Source: Bacteroidetes bacterium HGW-Bacteroidetes-1
Lineage (GTDB): Bacteria > Bacteroidota > Bacteroidia > Bacteroidales > F082
Direction of reading: 5' to 3'
Assembly: GCA_002842755.1 (NCBI GenBank)
Contig: PHDU01000019.1
Location: forward strand, 1-55,785
Length of the DNA stretch: 55,785 bases
Shown: piece by piece, positions 19,215 to 29,727 of the stretch
Layout of the letters: each line of letters opens with the position of its first letter
Numbering within the stretch: the first letter of the stretch is position 1
Program-made: the position numbers and the translations under genes
Notes under the pieces: generated by a model
Seen by the model: the letters and a program-made list of their open reading frames with translations, nothing else
Databases searched by the model: none
Told to the model about the DNA's origin: nothing

Positions 19215-20843
19215 TTACATCTTCGTTTTAATCCTCACTCTTGTTAAATCAAGATTGTTGGTTGGATTACTCCCAAGACCAGTTATTCTTTTACTGACAA
19301 ATCGTAAAACCTCATCATAATAAAGAACAATAACCGGCGCCTCAGTCATCATAAGGCTATCAAGTTTATGGTATGCCTGAATTCTAATTTCAGGATTACC
19401 TATTTTCATCATTTCGTCATATTGAAAATCGAAATTTTCATTAGAAAAATGCGTATAGTTAGGGCCTGCAGGTGCTTTATTTCGACTATAAAACAATGAT
19501 AGATAATTTTCTGCGTCAGGATAATCGGCCACCCATGATGCCCTGAAAAAGTTTATCTGGCCTTTAGCTCTCATTTCCCTCAATGTAGCTGTTGGCAAAA
19601 CCTCAATACTTGCATCCAGACCAACAGCATTGAGTTGTGATTGAACAAATTTTATCAAATCTACGTAATCTGCTGTAGTTGTAATGGTTACACTTTCTCT
19701 TTCAAAGCTATTTTCTTTGATTATTTTTTCAGCCAAAGATGGATTAAACCGATATCCATTGGTGTTAAGACTATCAAAACCAGGCATTCCAAAAGGTATC
19801 ATTCCACCATGTCCACTAATTCCAATATTATTGCGTAGATATTTTAACATTTTTTCTCTGTCAATGGCATAGTTTAATGCTTTTCGGAAAGCTTTATTCT
19901 GATAAATGGTTGGCTCACTTCCTGAGTTGCCAATGAAAAAACCAAGGTATTCAGTATTCATATATGGCTGTCTATGCAGATCAATCCTGTCCTGATATTT
20001 TGTTCTAAGTTGACCTTCCCTGTTCAGCAATTCATCTTTATATCTGGCATCTATACCCGACATAAAGTCGATATTGCCTTTTATAAACTCCATAAAAGCC
20101 ATTTGTTTGTCAATTAAAAAGCTTATCGAGACAGCTTCAAGATGAGGCAGTTTCTCTCCGTTCCAAGTTTCAAAATAATCAGGATTTCGACGCAGCACCA
20201 ATCGCACACCTTCCTTCCAGAATTTAAATCTAAAAGGACCTGTTCCAACAGGATTCGTTCTAAAATTACTGCCAAAAAAAGTAATTGCTTCATGCGGAAC
20301 TACTGATGCGTAAACCATGCTGAGCAACCCAATAAATGCAGGAAAAGGTCTTTCAAGGTGTATTTTCAAAACTGTATCATTCAAAGCAAACACAGCAAGT
20401 TGATCATCTTCTTTCCTTACATTGTTAAAAATCCAGGCACCGGGAGATGCCAACTGGGGATCGATCAAACGGTTAAAACTAAAAACAAAATCTTCTGCTG
20501 TAACTGCTCTCTTTCCATTTCCAAATACAGTATTTTCATGGAAATAAACATCAGTTCTTAAAACAAAAGTATAGGTAAGCCCTTCAGCATCTGTCTCCCA
20601 AATCTTTGCAATGGCAGGAACTACATTCATCTTGTCATCCAGAGAAACCAAACCATTAAACAACTGACTGCAAGCCCAGATATGCGGCAAATCTTTAGCA
20701 AAAGCAGGATCAAGTGTCAGTACGCCAGACGATTCATTGTATCTAAAAACATTTGCATTCTCAGAATTTTGAATGCGACTACACCCAAAAGTAAACCCTA
20801 TAAATAAGCTGATGAATAAAAGTTTTCTAATGCAAAACCACAT
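19215..20843 (-). CDS. ABC transporter solute-binding lipoprotein (peptide/oligopeptide type)
   Basis: 542 residues of the family 5 extracellular solute-binding proteins (DppA/OppA-like). The signal ends in a lipobox (FTFGC, Cys21). Typical features follow: an early YNESSGVLTLDPAFAKD segment, YTFVLRTDVYFHEN, NPVGTGPFRF and the C-terminal NFFRASWVADYPDAENYLSL. It should capture peptides or similar solutes at the membrane for import. No permease or ATPase genes are next to it. It begins 63 bases downstream of the quinone reductase gene and may belong to the lon transcript. Confidence 0.92.
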   Translation of the reverse strand: MWFCIRKLLFISLFIGFTFGCSRIQNSENANVFRYNESSGVLTLDPAFAKDLPHIWACSQLFNGLVSLDDKMNVVPAIAKIWETDAEGLTYTFVLRTDVYFHENTVFGNGKRAVTAEDFVFSFNRLIDPQLASPGAWIFNNVRKEDDQLAVFALNDTVLKIHLERPFPAFIGLLSMVYASVVPHEAITFFGSNFRTNPVGTGPFRFKFWKEGVRLVLRRNPDYFETWNGEKLPHLEAVSISFLIDKQMAFMEFIKGNIDFMSGIDARYKDELLNREGQLRTKYQDRIDLHRQPYMNTEYLGFFIGNSGSEPTIYQNKAFRKALNYAIDREKMLKYLRNNIGISGHGGMIPFGMPGFDSLNTNGYRFNPSLAEKIIKENSFERESVTITTTADYVDLIKFVQSQLNAVGLDASIEVLPTATLREMRAKGQINFFRASWVADYPDAENYLSLFYSRNKAPAGPNYTHFSNENFDFQYDEMMKIGNPEIRIQAYHKLDSLMMTEAPVIVLYYDEVLRFVSKRITGLGSNPTNNLDLTRVRIKTKM

Positions 20844-20906
20844 TTTTCGCGAATTATTATGTTGCTAAATTAGCAAAACGTGGTTAATAACCTCTGAGAA
20901 TTTCAA

Positions 20907-21485
20907 TCAAATTTGCTTTAAACCAAATCTATACATGTTTTTGAGCCAACGCACTCTTTGTTTTGAAGAAGATGATCGCATGGGGCCTAAGGAGCTAATA
21001 CGCACAGGTTTTATACCACAGAAATGAAGAATGGCCTCTCTCATTGAATGATGACCCGGAGCCTTCTGAACAAGATAATAATACCAAACTGAAGTATCCA
21101 TGGTAACAACAAGTCGTGCAGTTTTACCTTTTAGCAATTGTTCTGAATTTGAATTCCCCTTATTATATTTAAAAGCAAATCCAGGTAAAAAAGTACGATC
21201 AATAAATCCCTTTAACAATGCCGGATAAGTTGCCCACCAATTGGGATAGAAAAAAACCAGATGGTCGGCCCAACTTATTAGTTTTTGTGCTTTTAACAAA
21301 TCGGGTTCAAGTTCCTGATTACCTCTGTAACCTTCTTTAAAATTAATATCGAATGAAAGATCCTTAAGAACGATTTCCTCAACCAAAGATCCTGAAGCCT
21401 TTACCCCCTTGACATATTGCTCTGTCAATTTATCAACAAAAGTATCAGCAACAGGATGCCCATGAATGATTAATACGTTTTTCAT
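20907..21485 (-). CDS. NAD(P)H quinone reductase of the flavodoxin-like fold
   Basis: 192 residues of the KefF/MdaB/NQO family, which bind FMN or FAD and reduce quinones by two electrons. Recognisable segments are the N-terminal LIIHGHPVADT (phosphate-binding loop) and HLVFFYPNWWATYPALLKGFIDR, which shapes the flavin site. Its ATG overlaps the lon stop (ATGA at 21482-21485), so the two are translationally coupled. This suggests joint expression under oxidative or protein-damage stress. Confidence 0.9.
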   Translation of the reverse strand: MKNVLIIHGHPVADTFVDKLTEQYVKGVKASGSLVEEIVLKDLSFDINFKEGYRGNQELEPDLLKAQKLISWADHLVFFYPNWWATYPALLKGFIDRTFLPGFAFKYNKGNSNSEQLLKGKTARLVVTMDTSVWYYYLVQKAPGHHSMREAILHFCGIKPVRISSLGPMRSSSSKQRVRWLKNMYRFGLKQI

Positions 21486-23941
21486 GCAATAGCGATTTGC
21501 AGTGGATTTTTAACCTGTTCTTTCAAAAGAGCTATTTCAATAACTTCCATCATATTGCTGACAAAGTGAAATTGTACTCCTTTGATGTAGTCCTCCTTTA
21601 TCTCATAAAAATCTCTCTTGTTTTCTTTTGAAAGAATAATTTCGGTAATCTTACCTCGTTTAGCAGCTAAAATCTTCTCTTTGATTCCACCAACGGGCAA
21701 GACTTTACCCCTGAGGGTAATTTCACCGGTCATTGCTAATCGTGACTTAACTTTTCGTTGGGTGAAGGCCGAGGCCAATGCTGTAAACATTGTGATTCCA
21801 GCAGAAGGTCCGTCTTTTGGTGTTGCCCCTTCAGGGACATGAATATGCACATTCCACTTTTCAAATACTTCGTAATTTATTTGAAGTAAATCAGAATGTG
21901 CTTTAAGATATTCAAAAGCAATAGTTGCTGACTCTTTCATGACATCACCAAGGTTTCCGGTAAGTTTTAAATCACCTTTTCCTCTGCTTAAGCTGACTTC
22001 AATAAAAAGCAGTTCTCCACCTACCGGAGTCCAGGCAAGTCCGGTAACAACACCAGGCACCTCATGTTCAGCAGCTTGCTCTCTATGAAATTTGGAAACG
22101 CCCAACACTTTTTCAAGATCGTTGGGAGTAAGTTTTTTATCATATTCCACATCAAAAGCGATAAATTTAGCTTTATTCCGGATTAAACGGGCAATATTAC
22201 GCTCCAAAGAACGTACACCAGCTTCTCTGGTATATTCCTCTATGATTTGTATAAGAATTTTCTTTGAAAAGCTGATGTGTGAAGATTTTAATCCGTGCTC
22301 TTCTAACTGCTTTGGGATCAGGTGTTGACGAGCGATTTCCATTTTCTCTTCAACAAGATAACCGCTCAGGTCGATAATTTCCATCCTGTCGCGCAATGCT
22401 GGATGTACCGTACTCAAAGTGTTAGCGGTTGCAATAAACATAATTTTTGACAGATCGTACTCTATTTCTAGAAAATTGTCATAAAACTTGTTATTTTGTT
22501 CAGGATCAAGCACTTCTAGGAGAGCAGCTTGGGGATCTCCATTGATGTTATTTCCAATAACTTTATCTATTTCATCAAGCACAAAAACAGGATTGGAAGT
22601 CTTGGCTTTTTTTAGATTCTGTACAATTCTACCTGGCATGGCACCAATATAGGTTTTGCGATGGCCTCTTAATTCAGCCTCATCTCTCAAACCTCCCAAT
22701 GATATTCGAATATATTTCCGACCAACAGCACGCGCAATCGATTTTCCAAGAGATGTTTTACCTACTCCGGGAGGGCCAACCAAACAGAGTATGGGTGCTT
22801 TCATATCTTGCTTTAATTTATATATTGCAAGGTGTTCGATAATCCGCTCTTTAACCTTCTCGAGGCCATAGTGATCATTGTCAAGAATCTTTTGTGCATT
22901 AACAAGATCAAAATTATCTTTGGAAAATTCGTTCCATGGAAGTTCAACAAGGTAATCCAGATAATTAAACTGTATTCCATATTCGGCAGCTTGTGGATGC
23001 ATTCGCAGCAGTTTAGCCAATTCGCGATCGAAAACCTTTTTGATATCCTCTCCCCATTTTTTCTTGAGTGCTTTGGATTTCAATTCGTTAATTTCCAACT
23101 CATTCGGGGTTCCACCTAACTCTTCCTGAATAGTTTTTAACTGTTGATTAAGAAAATAATCTCTTTGTTGCTTATCTAAATCTGTTTTGACCTTGTTTTG
23201 AATTTGATTTTTCAAATCAAGCATCTGCATCTCTTTCGAAAGTGCTTCCAAAACCTTATGGGCACGTTCCCGAACATCAACTAATTCAAGAAGCTTCTGT
23301 TTTTCATTTGCAGAAATGTTAAGATTGCTTGAAACAAAATTAACCATAAAGGCAGCACTTTCGATGTTATTGATTGCAAAAGAAGCCTCAGATGGAATGT
23401 TTGGTGATTTATCGATGATCTGTATTGCAATGTCTTTAACAGACTGAATAAGCGCATTAAAATCCTGATCAACCGGAATATCTTCTGTACTATCAAATCT
23501 ACCAACTTTTGCTCTAAAATAGGGCTCTTCCTGTGTGATTTCAAGCAATTGAAACCGTTTCTTCCCTTGAATAATTACTGTGGTATTGCCATCCGGCATC
23601 TGAAGTGTTTTCAAAATTTGGGCCACAGTACCAACACTTTGAAGATCTTGAGAACCCGGATCTTCAATAGATGCATCTTTTTGGGCAATTACACCAATGA
23701 TCTTTTCTTTTCTGTAGGCTTCTTTAACAAGTCGTATTGATTTGTCTCTTCCAACTGTGATAGGTATTACGACACCTGGAAACAAAACTGCATTACGTAG
23801 CGGTAAAATGGCTAACTCTTCAGGAATTGACTCAGCATTCATCATCACCTCATCTTCTGGCGATAAAAGAGGAATAAATTCTGTTTCAGCATCGATTATA
23901 TCTGTTAAACTCAATATTTCGGGGTGATTTTGTTTGTTCAT
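21482..23941 (-). CDS. lon: ATP-dependent protease Lon
   Basis: 819 residues with the LonA order: N-terminal substrate-binding domain (from about residue 40), AAA+ module with Walker [10 protein letters not shown] and Walker [10 protein letters not shown], and a C-terminal serine-lysine protease domain. Catalytic Ser713 lies in [10 protein letters not shown] and Lys756 in GGIKEKI, spaced 43 residues apart as in E. coli Lon. It degrades damaged and regulatory proteins in the cytosol. The stop overlaps the start of the quinone reductase gene. Confidence 0.98.
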   Translation of the reverse strand: MNKQNHPEILSLTDIIDAETEFIPLLSPEDEVMMNAESIPEELAILPLRNAVLFPGVVIPITVGRDKSIRLVKEAYRKEKIIGVIAQKDASIEDPGSQDLQSVGTVAQILKTLQMPDGNTTVIIQGKKRFQLLEITQEEPYFRAKVGRFDSTEDIPVDQDFNALIQSVKDIAIQIIDKSPNIPSEASFAINNIESAAFMVNFVSSNLNISANEKQKLLELVDVRERAHKVLEALSKEMQMLDLKNQIQNKVKTDLDKQQRDYFLNQQLKTIQEELGGTPNELEINELKSKALKKKWGEDIKKVFDRELAKLLRMHPQAAEYGIQFNYLDYLVELPWNEFSKDNFDLVNAQKILDNDHYGLEKVKERIIEHLAIYKLKQDMKAPILCLVGPPGVGKTSLGKSIARAVGRKYIRISLGGLRDEAELRGHRKTYIGAMPGRIVQNLKKAKTSNPVFVLDEIDKVIGNNINGDPQAALLEVLDPEQNNKFYDNFLEIEYDLSKIMFIATANTLSTVHPALRDRMEIIDLSGYLVEEKMEIARQHLIPKQLEEHGLKSSHISFSKKILIQIIEEYTREAGVRSLERNIARLIRNKAKFIAFDVEYDKKLTPNDLEKVLGVSKFHREQAAEHEVPGVVTGLAWTPVGGELLFIEVSLSRGKGDLKLTGNLGDVMKESATIAFEYLKAHSDLLQINYEVFEKWNVHIHVPEGATPKDGPSAGITMFTALASAFTQRKVKSRLAMTGEITLRGKVLPVGGIKEKILAAKRGKITEIILSKENKRDFYEIKEDYIKGVQFHFVSNMMEVIEIALLKEQVKNPLQIAIA

Positions 23942-24007
23942 AACTATAAATTAAGACAAATTGTCAGTAAAACGAAAGACGCGAAAATACACTTTGTTAA
24001 AAAACAC

Positions 24008-24035
24008 GAAAGGCACGTAATATTTCATGCCTTTC
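24008..24035 (-). terminator. Terminator after the GlmU-like gene
   Basis: GAAAGGCA (24008-24015) pairs with TGCCTTTC (24028-24035), followed on the minus strand by GTGTTTTTT. It separates the nucleotidyltransferase gene from lon. Confidence 0.65.
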
Positions 24036-24084
24036 AATATCTTATGAATAGAGGTGCAAAAGACGTGCCAGTAAGGAAAATAAT

Positions 24085-25269
24085 TTAGGCTCGTCGGTTT
24101 TTATATGTTAAACTATAAATTTCAGTCAAAATTGCTTTTTCAACCTTATCAAAATTCTTATTTCTTCTGGCATAGACTATCTCCGCAGTTTTGATAGCTT
24201 TCTTAAGATCATAATCAATAAGCCCATGTGTTCCTCCCCAAGAAAATGAAGGGACAAAGTTTCTCTGAAACCCGGAACCATAAATATTAGAATTAACACC
24301 AACAACGGTGCCTGTATTAAACATTGTGTTTATACCACATTTCGTATGATCACCCATAATTGTTCCACAGAATTGAAGTCCTGTTTGAACAAAACAATCT
24401 TCAGCGTAAGACCATACTTTTACTTCTTCATATGTATTTTTTAAGTTGGAGTTGTTAGTGTCTGCACCTAAATTACACCACTCACCTAAAACAGAATGCC
24501 CTAAGAAACCATCGTGAGATTTGTTGGTAAAGCCAAATATGACTGAGCTACTGACCTCCCCTCCTACTTTGGAATATGGCCCAATAGTAACTGGCCCATA
24601 AATTTTCGCTCCCATTTTTAACACCCCGTAGTCGCAAAGCGCAAATGATCCTCTTATTATACAACCTTCCATTATCTGAGCACCCTTGCCTATGTAAATA
24701 GGACCTGAAGAAGCATTCAGAATAGCAAACTCGATAATAGCTCCCTCTTCGACAAAGATTCTTTCAGGGTTAATACAACGATTCGTTTCACTGATTTGTT
24801 TTGATTTCCTGCCTTTCGTTATCAAAGCAAAATCTTCTTTGATTGCCTGATCATTCAAGTTAAAAATATCCCATGTATTTTGTATCTTCAAAAAATCACT
24901 TTTGCATTCAATGGCAATCATGTCTTCATTGCTATCACCAATGTTTTCAAGAGAATGTGCGTTAAGGCACATGGCAATTATTGTTTCTTCTTTAATTAAT
25001 GCTTGTCCTTCCTTCAGTGCATTTACTTGCTTAACCAATTCTTTGGTTGGGCAAATAGACCCATTGATGAGCATATTTATTTCATCCTTAACAAGAGGAT
25101 ACTTTATACTAAGATAATCTTCAGTAAGACTTGAAGTAACTGATTTCAAATACATTTCCCACTTCTCTCTGATTGTAAGGATACCAAAACGAATATCTGC
25201 CACAGGTCTGGTAAACGTTAATGGTAATAAGCCAGTGCGCGAAGTGCTATCAAACAGGATAAAATTCAT
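24085..25269 (-). CDS. GlmU-like sugar nucleotidyltransferase
   Basis: 394 residues. The N-terminal part (FDSTSRTGLLPLTFTRPVAD) is the truncated nucleotidyltransferase domain typical of Bacteroidota GlmU-family proteins, and the C-terminal part (from about residue 180) is a left-handed beta-helix built of hexapeptide repeats with many Ile/Gly turns (for example IYGPVTIGPYSKVGGEVSSS). Such proteins are predicted to make or modify nucleotide sugars for cell-wall or surface glycans. It lacks the clear GxGTRM-type signature of GlmU, so the exact reaction is uncertain. Terminators flank it on both sides. Confidence 0.8.
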   Translation of the reverse strand: MNFILFDSTSRTGLLPLTFTRPVADIRFGILTIREKWEMYLKSVTSSLTEDYLSIKYPLVKDEINMLINGSICPTKELVKQVNALKEGQALIKEETIIAMCLNAHSLENIGDSNEDMIAIECKSDFLKIQNTWDIFNLNDQAIKEDFALITKGRKSKQISETNRCINPERIFVEEGAIIEFAILNASSGPIYIGKGAQIMEGCIIRGSFALCDYGVLKMGAKIYGPVTIGPYSKVGGEVSSSVIFGFTNKSHDGFLGHSVLGEWCNLGADTNNSNLKNTYEEVKVWSYAEDCFVQTGLQFCGTIMGDHTKCGINTMFNTGTVVGVNSNIYGSGFQRNFVPSFSWGGTHGLIDYDLKKAIKTAEIVYARRNKNFDKVEKAILTEIYSLTYKNRRA

Positions 25270-25404
25270 ATATAAAAATTGATTTTTTGTTTGGTTTTCA
25301 ATTAATATTGGAGATACAAATATACCAAAAATTCACAGTTTAAAATGGTTTGTTGATAAATATGCCATCTAAACGCCTAATTTGTTAATAAGTTTTGTTC
25401 TCAA

Positions 25405-25438
25405 ACAAAAAAAGCCCACTTTCATTTGAAAAGGGCTT
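25405..25438 (-). terminator. Terminator after rpmE2
   Basis: On the minus strand AAGCCC (25433-25438) pairs with GGGCTT (25412-25417), extended by TTTC/GAAA inside the loop, followed by a run of T. A strong intrinsic terminator just after the L31 stop. Confidence 0.8.
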
Positions 25439-25460
25439 CTATTGTTTTAAAAACGAAAGA

Positions 25461-25727
25461 CTATTTAGTGCGTTCTTCGTAATGTTTTTTATATCGCGTT
25501 TTAAATTTATCAACACGACCAGCAGAGTCAACAAGTTTCATTTTACCTGTATAAAATGGGTGCGACATGTGAGAAATTTCAAGTTTAACAATAGGATACT
25601 CATTTCCATCTTCCCAAACAATAGTATCTTTGGCTCTGACTGTTGAACGTGAAAGGAAACTGTAATCGTTGGACATATCTTTAAATACAACCAGTCTGTA
25701 ATCTTTAGGGTGAATGTCTTTTTTCAT
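25461..25727 (-). CDS. rpmE2: 50S ribosomal protein L31 type B
   Basis: 88 residues from the ATG at 25727 (a GTG three bases upstream is less likely). [17 protein letters not shown] and [21 protein letters not shown] identify L31. It has no cysteines, so it is the zinc-free type B form that does not depend on zinc supply. It is a single-gene unit with its own promoter (25761-25791) and terminator. Confidence 0.96.
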   Translation of the reverse strand: MKKDIHPKDYRLVVFKDMSNDYSFLSRSTVRAKDTIVWEDGNEYPIVKLEISHMSHPFYTGKMKLVDSAGRVDKFKTRYKKHYEERTK

Positions 25728-25760
25728 CACTTATTCGGCTTTTTAGGATTTTAAGGGCTG

Positions 25761-25791
25761 CAAAATTACTATCTTTCAGTTAAATGGCAAA
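25761..25791 (-). promoter_or_regulatory. Candidate promoter for rpmE2
   Basis: On the minus strand TTTG (25788-25791) and TAATTTTG (25761-25768) are spaced by 19 bases, an ideal Bacteroidota arrangement 33 bases before the L31 ATG. Confidence 0.6.
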
Positions 25792-25888
25792 CATTTTTGT
25801 GTTTTTTTTTATTATTAGTTTTTATATTCATGAAACTCATTCAAAATTAGAATTGATTTGAAGCCAATCAACTGTACTCAGAATAGTA

Positions 25889-26950
25889 TCATAGTGATGT
25901 CAAAAATGCCATAGTGTCAATGCCATCAGCATAATCGATCACATTTGGGTGCTGTGTTTTTCCAAAAGCAATCGATTCAGGCCACCATGCATCCTTGGAA
26001 ACAACTGCCTGAATTTTTTCCCTGTTGAGGATTAATAAATTGGAAAGGCTTTCATATTCTTCATAAAAATGATAATGAACAACGGAAATTGGCGAAGAAA
26101 AACCAATATCCTCTTTTAAAATAGCAAATCCGTTATCAAAATGAGGGATACGGTTTACCAAAAAAACCGCCTTGTTATACTCGTAATTATTAAAGTATTT
26201 ATGATGATGCATGTAACTACTCCAACCGTCAAAACTTTTCATTAGAAAAGGCAATTCAAATCCCAATGGAAGAAAAAGCTGAGAAACATTGCGACAGCCT
26301 AATCCAAAATAAGTAAAAATATCTTGTGCCAATAGAAGTATATCTTCCTCATTTTCGCTGCCGTTTAAAATGGCAATACTGTTACGGTTTTTTCTTATAA
26401 TATTTGGATATCTGCCAAAATAATATTCAAAGTATCTGGATGTATTATCACTCCCAGTTGCTATGATGGCATCAAATTTTTTCATCAATGCCTTAGTAAA
26501 ACGTATGTATTGTTTGAGACCAGGTTCAATAAGAATCAATTCATCTGCTAAAGCTGGCAATAAATAGGCATCATCTGACGAAAGTTTTCCTAAAAACAGA
26601 TTTCCGCTCATGATTACGCAAAGAAAATCATGAAAGCCAACTATTGGGATGTTGCCTGCAAGTATGACACCAACAATTTTTGGTTCACTATTTTCTTTAA
26701 TTCTATATATATCTGTCCAATCTTTTAATTGCTTTTCATCAAGCATTGAGACAATGGCAGCAAGGGCCAATTGAATTGATTCATCAGTAAACCACAAATT
26801 TGTTGCTTTTGCTTTTTGAACTGCTCTATCAATGTGATCAAATCTGTAATCTAATCCTTCAAAACCTTTGTTTCGGACAGCGTTCAAATAGTCTTTTATA
26901 AATATCCCTAATGAAGAGAATGCCTGAATACGTTGATCGGACAATTGCAT
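25889..26950 (-). CDS. LuxC-like acyl-CoA reductase
   Basis: 353 residues related to LuxC, the aldehyde-dehydrogenase-fold reductase that turns acyl thioesters into fatty aldehydes with NADPH. The nucleotide-binding segment VGVILAGNIPIVGFHDFL and the likely catalytic Cys in FGLGCRNVSQL are visible. It lacks LuxD/LuxE-type neighbours and lies divergent from serC. It is somewhat shorter than bioluminescence LuxC. The substrate is unknown; I recall such genes next to the serine cluster in other Bacteroidota but did not verify it. Confidence 0.8.
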   Translation of the reverse strand: MQLSDQRIQAFSSLGIFIKDYLNAVRNKGFEGLDYRFDHIDRAVQKAKATNLWFTDESIQLALAAIVSMLDEKQLKDWTDIYRIKENSEPKIVGVILAGNIPIVGFHDFLCVIMSGNLFLGKLSSDDAYLLPALADELILIEPGLKQYIRFTKALMKKFDAIIATGSDNTSRYFEYYFGRYPNIIRKNRNSIAILNGSENEEDILLLAQDIFTYFGLGCRNVSQLFLPLGFELPFLMKSFDGWSSYMHHHKYFNNYEYNKAVFLVNRIPHFDNGFAILKEDIGFSSPISVVHYHFYEEYESLSNLLILNREKIQAVVSKDAWWPESIAFGKTQHPNVIDYADGIDTMAFLTSL

Positions 26951-27016
26951 GAATACTTTTTGATTTAAATCGGTTGCGAAATTAGGATTTTTTATCGTTA
27001 ATTTATTAACAATTTA

Positions 27017-27024
27017 TATCTTTG
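27017..27024 (+). promoter_or_regulatory. Candidate -7 element for serC
   Basis: TATCTTTG matches TAnnTTTG about 50 bases before the serC ATG. No clear TTTG lies at the -33 distance, so this is a weak call. Confidence 0.35.
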
Positions 27025-27074
27025 CTCAAAATTACTCAGGATTCATATTTGTCAATTTTGTAAAACAAATCATA

Positions 27075-28151
27075 ATGAAAAAACACAATTTTTATGCAGG
27101 TCCTTCCATTCTGCCTGACTACACAATCGAAAACACGATTGAAGCGCTAAAAGATTTTTCAGGAATGGGTTTATCACTTATGGAAATTTCACACCGGAGC
27201 AAGCAATTTGTTGCTATCGTTGATGAAGCCGTTGCTTTATTTAAAGAACTTTTATCAATACCAGAAGGTTATTCAGTTATTTTCCTTGGTGGAGGTGCAA
27301 GTTTACAATTTTGCATGATTCCTTATAACATCCTCGGAAAAAAAGCAGCTTATTTAAATACAGGTGAGTGGGCAACAAAAGCCATCAAGGAAGCAAAACT
27401 TTTTGGCGATGTTGAGGTGGTTGCCTCCGGTGAGGACAAAAATTATAATTATATTCCAAAAGGATATATTATACCTGCAGACGCTGATTATTTTCATATT
27501 ACAACAAACAATACCATTTATGGCACTGAAATTTTGAAAGATATTGATTCCCCTGTTCCATTGGTAGCCGACATGTCTTCTGATATTTTCAGTCGTCCGG
27601 TTGATATCTCCAAGTATGCAATTATTTATGGTGGTGCGCAAAAAAACCTTGCACCTGCCGGTGTGACTTTTGTTATTATTAAAAATGATATTTTGGGGAA
27701 AGTTGATCGTGCTATTCCAACCATGCTGAAATATTCAACCCACATCAGTAAAGAGTCGATGTTCAATACACCACCAGTTGTCCCTATTTTTGCTGCACTT
27801 CAAACCCTGAAGTGGCTCAAAAATAATGGAGGTGTTGCCGAAATGGAAAAGGTGAATATCCGAAAAGCCGACTTGCTATATGGCGAAATAGATCGAAACA
27901 GTATGTTTAAAGGTACTATTCCCGCTAAAGAAGACCGATCCCGTATGAATGTGTGTTTTGTAATGAATGATGGCTTCGAGCAATTTGAAAAAGAGTTTAA
28001 TGATTTTGCATCAGAAAAAGGGATGATTGGATTAAAAGGTCATCGTTCTGTTGGCGGGTTCAGGGCATCCCTCTACAACGCCTTACCCTTTGAAAGTGCT
28101 CAGGCACTGGTAAAGGTGATGCAAGATTTTGAAAATATGAAAAAACTTTAA
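27075..28151 (+). CDS. serC: Phosphoserine aminotransferase
   Basis: Transfers an amino group from glutamate to 3-phosphohydroxypyruvate, giving phosphoserine (also used in pyridoxal phosphate synthesis). 358 residues, standard length. The start [12 protein letters not shown], the ISHRSKQF segment, GGGASLQF and the PLP-binding Lys190 in [12 protein letters not shown] are family hallmarks, as is [18 protein letters not shown] near the end. First gene of the serine cluster. Confidence 0.97.
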   Translation: MKKHNFYAGPSILPDYTIENTIEALKDFSGMGLSLMEISHRSKQFVAIVDEAVALFKELLSIPEGYSVIFLGGGASLQFCMIPYNILGKKAAYLNTGEWATKAIKEAKLFGDVEVVASGEDKNYNYIPKGYIIPADADYFHITTNNTIYGTEILKDIDSPVPLVADMSSDIFSRPVDISKYAIIYGGAQKNLAPAGVTFVIIKNDILGKVDRAIPTMLKYSTHISKESMFNTPPVVPIFAALQTLKWLKNNGGVAEMEKVNIRKADLLYGEIDRNSMFKGTIPAKEDRSRMNVCFVMNDGFEQFEKEFNDFASEKGMIGLKGHRSVGGFRASLYNALPFESAQALVKVMQDFENMKKL

Positions 28152-28304
28152 ATGCTAATAAAACCAATATTGGTTTGCCTTAATCGAGTATTACTGATAA
28201 AAAACTTAATAAAAGTCATCATTAAATATTTTAGGGTGAGTACTTTACTTCCCTTGACAAGATTAAATAAATTGATTTTCTGAAACTTATAACTTTTGAG
28301 ACTG

Positions 28305-29222
28305 ATGAAAAAAGTATTGATAGCTACCGACAAACCTTTTGCAAAATCCGCATCCGATCAAATCAGGTCAATCTTTACAGAGGTGGGGTACAATTGTAAT
28401 TTTCTTGAAAAATATGCAAATCACATTGATTTTGTTGAAGCTGCTTCTGATGCGGATGCAATCATTATCAGAAGTGACATTGTTGACAAACAGGTGCTTG
28501 AAAGTGCAAAAAAACTTAGAATTGTTGTTAGAGCAGGTGCAGGTTACGATAATGTTGACCTGAAAGCAGCTTCCGAAAAAGGAGTGATTGTGATGAACAC
28601 ACCCGGTCAAAACAGTAATGCTGTCGCTGAACTAGCATTTGGCATGATGGTGTATCAAATTAGAAATCAATTTAACGGATCCTCAGGCATCGAACTAAAA
28701 GATAAATGTTTGGGCATACATGCATTCGGAAACGTTGGTAAAAATGTTGCGCGCATTGCTAAAGGATTTGGTATGATTGTATATGGTTATGACCCTTTTG
28801 TAGGTAAAGAACAAATGGAACAAGAAGGTGTAATTTCTGTTGATTCGGTTGAAGAACTTTACACTAAATGTCAGTTTGTTTCTTTGCATATTCCTGCAAA
28901 TGAAAAAACCAAAAAGTCAATTAATTTCGACCTTTTATCAAAGATGCCTCTTCAAGCGATGTTGATCAATACTGCCCGAAAAGAAGTTATTCACGAGGAA
29001 GACCTTAAGAGACTTTTTTCGGAAAGGAACGACTTTAGCTATGTTTCGGATATTGCTCCGGATTGCGCTGGAGAACTAAGTGATTTTTCAAATCGTTTTT
29101 TCTTTACTCCTAAGAAAATGGGCGCTCAAACTTCAGAAGCAAATATCAATGCTGGTATTGCAGCTGCCCGTCAAATAATTGGATTTTTTGAAAAAAATGA
29201 TATTACCTTTAAAGTAAACTAG
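28305..29222 (+). CDS. serA: D-3-phosphoglycerate dehydrogenase (short form)
   Basis: The first enzyme of serine synthesis, oxidising 3-phosphoglycerate with NAD. 305 residues from the ATG at 28305 (a TTG at 28296 is less likely), so it lacks the C-terminal ACT regulatory domain and is probably not serine-inhibited in the usual way. The nucleotide-binding turn is HAFGNVGKNVA, and catalytic Arg (INTARKEV) and Glu (DCAGEL) segments are visible. The usual catalytic His segment (TPHxGxxT) reads TPKKMGAQT here, with Lys in its place. The gene follows serC by about 150 bases. Confidence 0.93.
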   Translation: MKKVLIATDKPFAKSASDQIRSIFTEVGYNCNFLEKYANHIDFVEAASDADAIIIRSDIVDKQVLESAKKLRIVVRAGAGYDNVDLKAASEKGVIVMNTPGQNSNAVAELAFGMMVYQIRNQFNGSSGIELKDKCLGIHAFGNVGKNVARIAKGFGMIVYGYDPFVGKEQMEQEGVISVDSVEELYTKCQFVSLHIPANEKTKKSINFDLLSKMPLQAMLINTARKEVIHEEDLKRLFSERNDFSYVSDIAPDCAGELSDFSNRFFFTPKKMGAQTSEANINAGIAAARQIIGFFEKNDITFKVN

Positions 29223-29289
29223 TAATTTGTTTTTTTAGTAATAATCACAGGATATTCTAATTTACCTTACAAACTAAAACAAAACTGAC

Positions 29290-29727
29290 ATGAACGAACC
29301 ATCTAACAAGCAATCTACTTTTTTCCGTTTTGAAGATCTCCGAATTTACCACAAGGCGCTTGAATATAGTATTTGGGTGAATAATACAGCACGGGATTTT
29401 GCGCCAGAATGTGATGGAGATCTAACAAAAGGGTTTTGCAACTCAGCTCGACAAATTTCACTTCAAATTGCGGAAGGATCAGCAAGGGAAAAATCTTTTT
29501 TTATTTCGCATCTTAGAGAAGCAAAAAGTGCAATACGAAGTTGTGTCGTGTACTCAACCTTTGCAAATAAACTGGGCTATCTCTCTGATTTTGACGATGA
29601 AGAATCACGAAATCAGCTCATGGAGATGACAAAAATGTTGGGAGCTCTGATCACTTCACTACAAAAAAATCTTAGTGGAAATCAGGAACAATACGAAGAG
29701 GAATATTATCCCGCAAAAAATTGGTAA
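29290..29727 (+). CDS. Four-helix-bundle protein (23S rRNA intervening-sequence family)
   Basis: 145 residues with the family pattern: FRFEDLRIYHKALE at the start, then ARQISLQIAEGSARE and HLREAKSAIRSCVVYS in the middle helices. This family was first seen in intervening sequences of 23S rRNA genes but is widespread as freestanding genes of unknown function. Here it lies between serA and the DUF1015 gene, with no rRNA nearby, so it looks like an insertion into the serine cluster or a later recruit. Confidence 0.88.
   Translation: MNEPSNKQSTFFRFEDLRIYHKALEYSIWVNNTARDFAPECDGDLTKGFCNSARQISLQIAEGSAREKSFFISHLREAKSAIRSCVVYSTFANKLGYLSDFDDEESRNQLMEMTKMLGALITSLQKNLSGNQEQYEEEYYPAKNW

Noticed and set aside
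29290-29727. Four-helix-bundle gene as evidence of an rRNA intervening sequence
   Set aside because: No rRNA sequence flanks it. Freestanding copies of this family are common.
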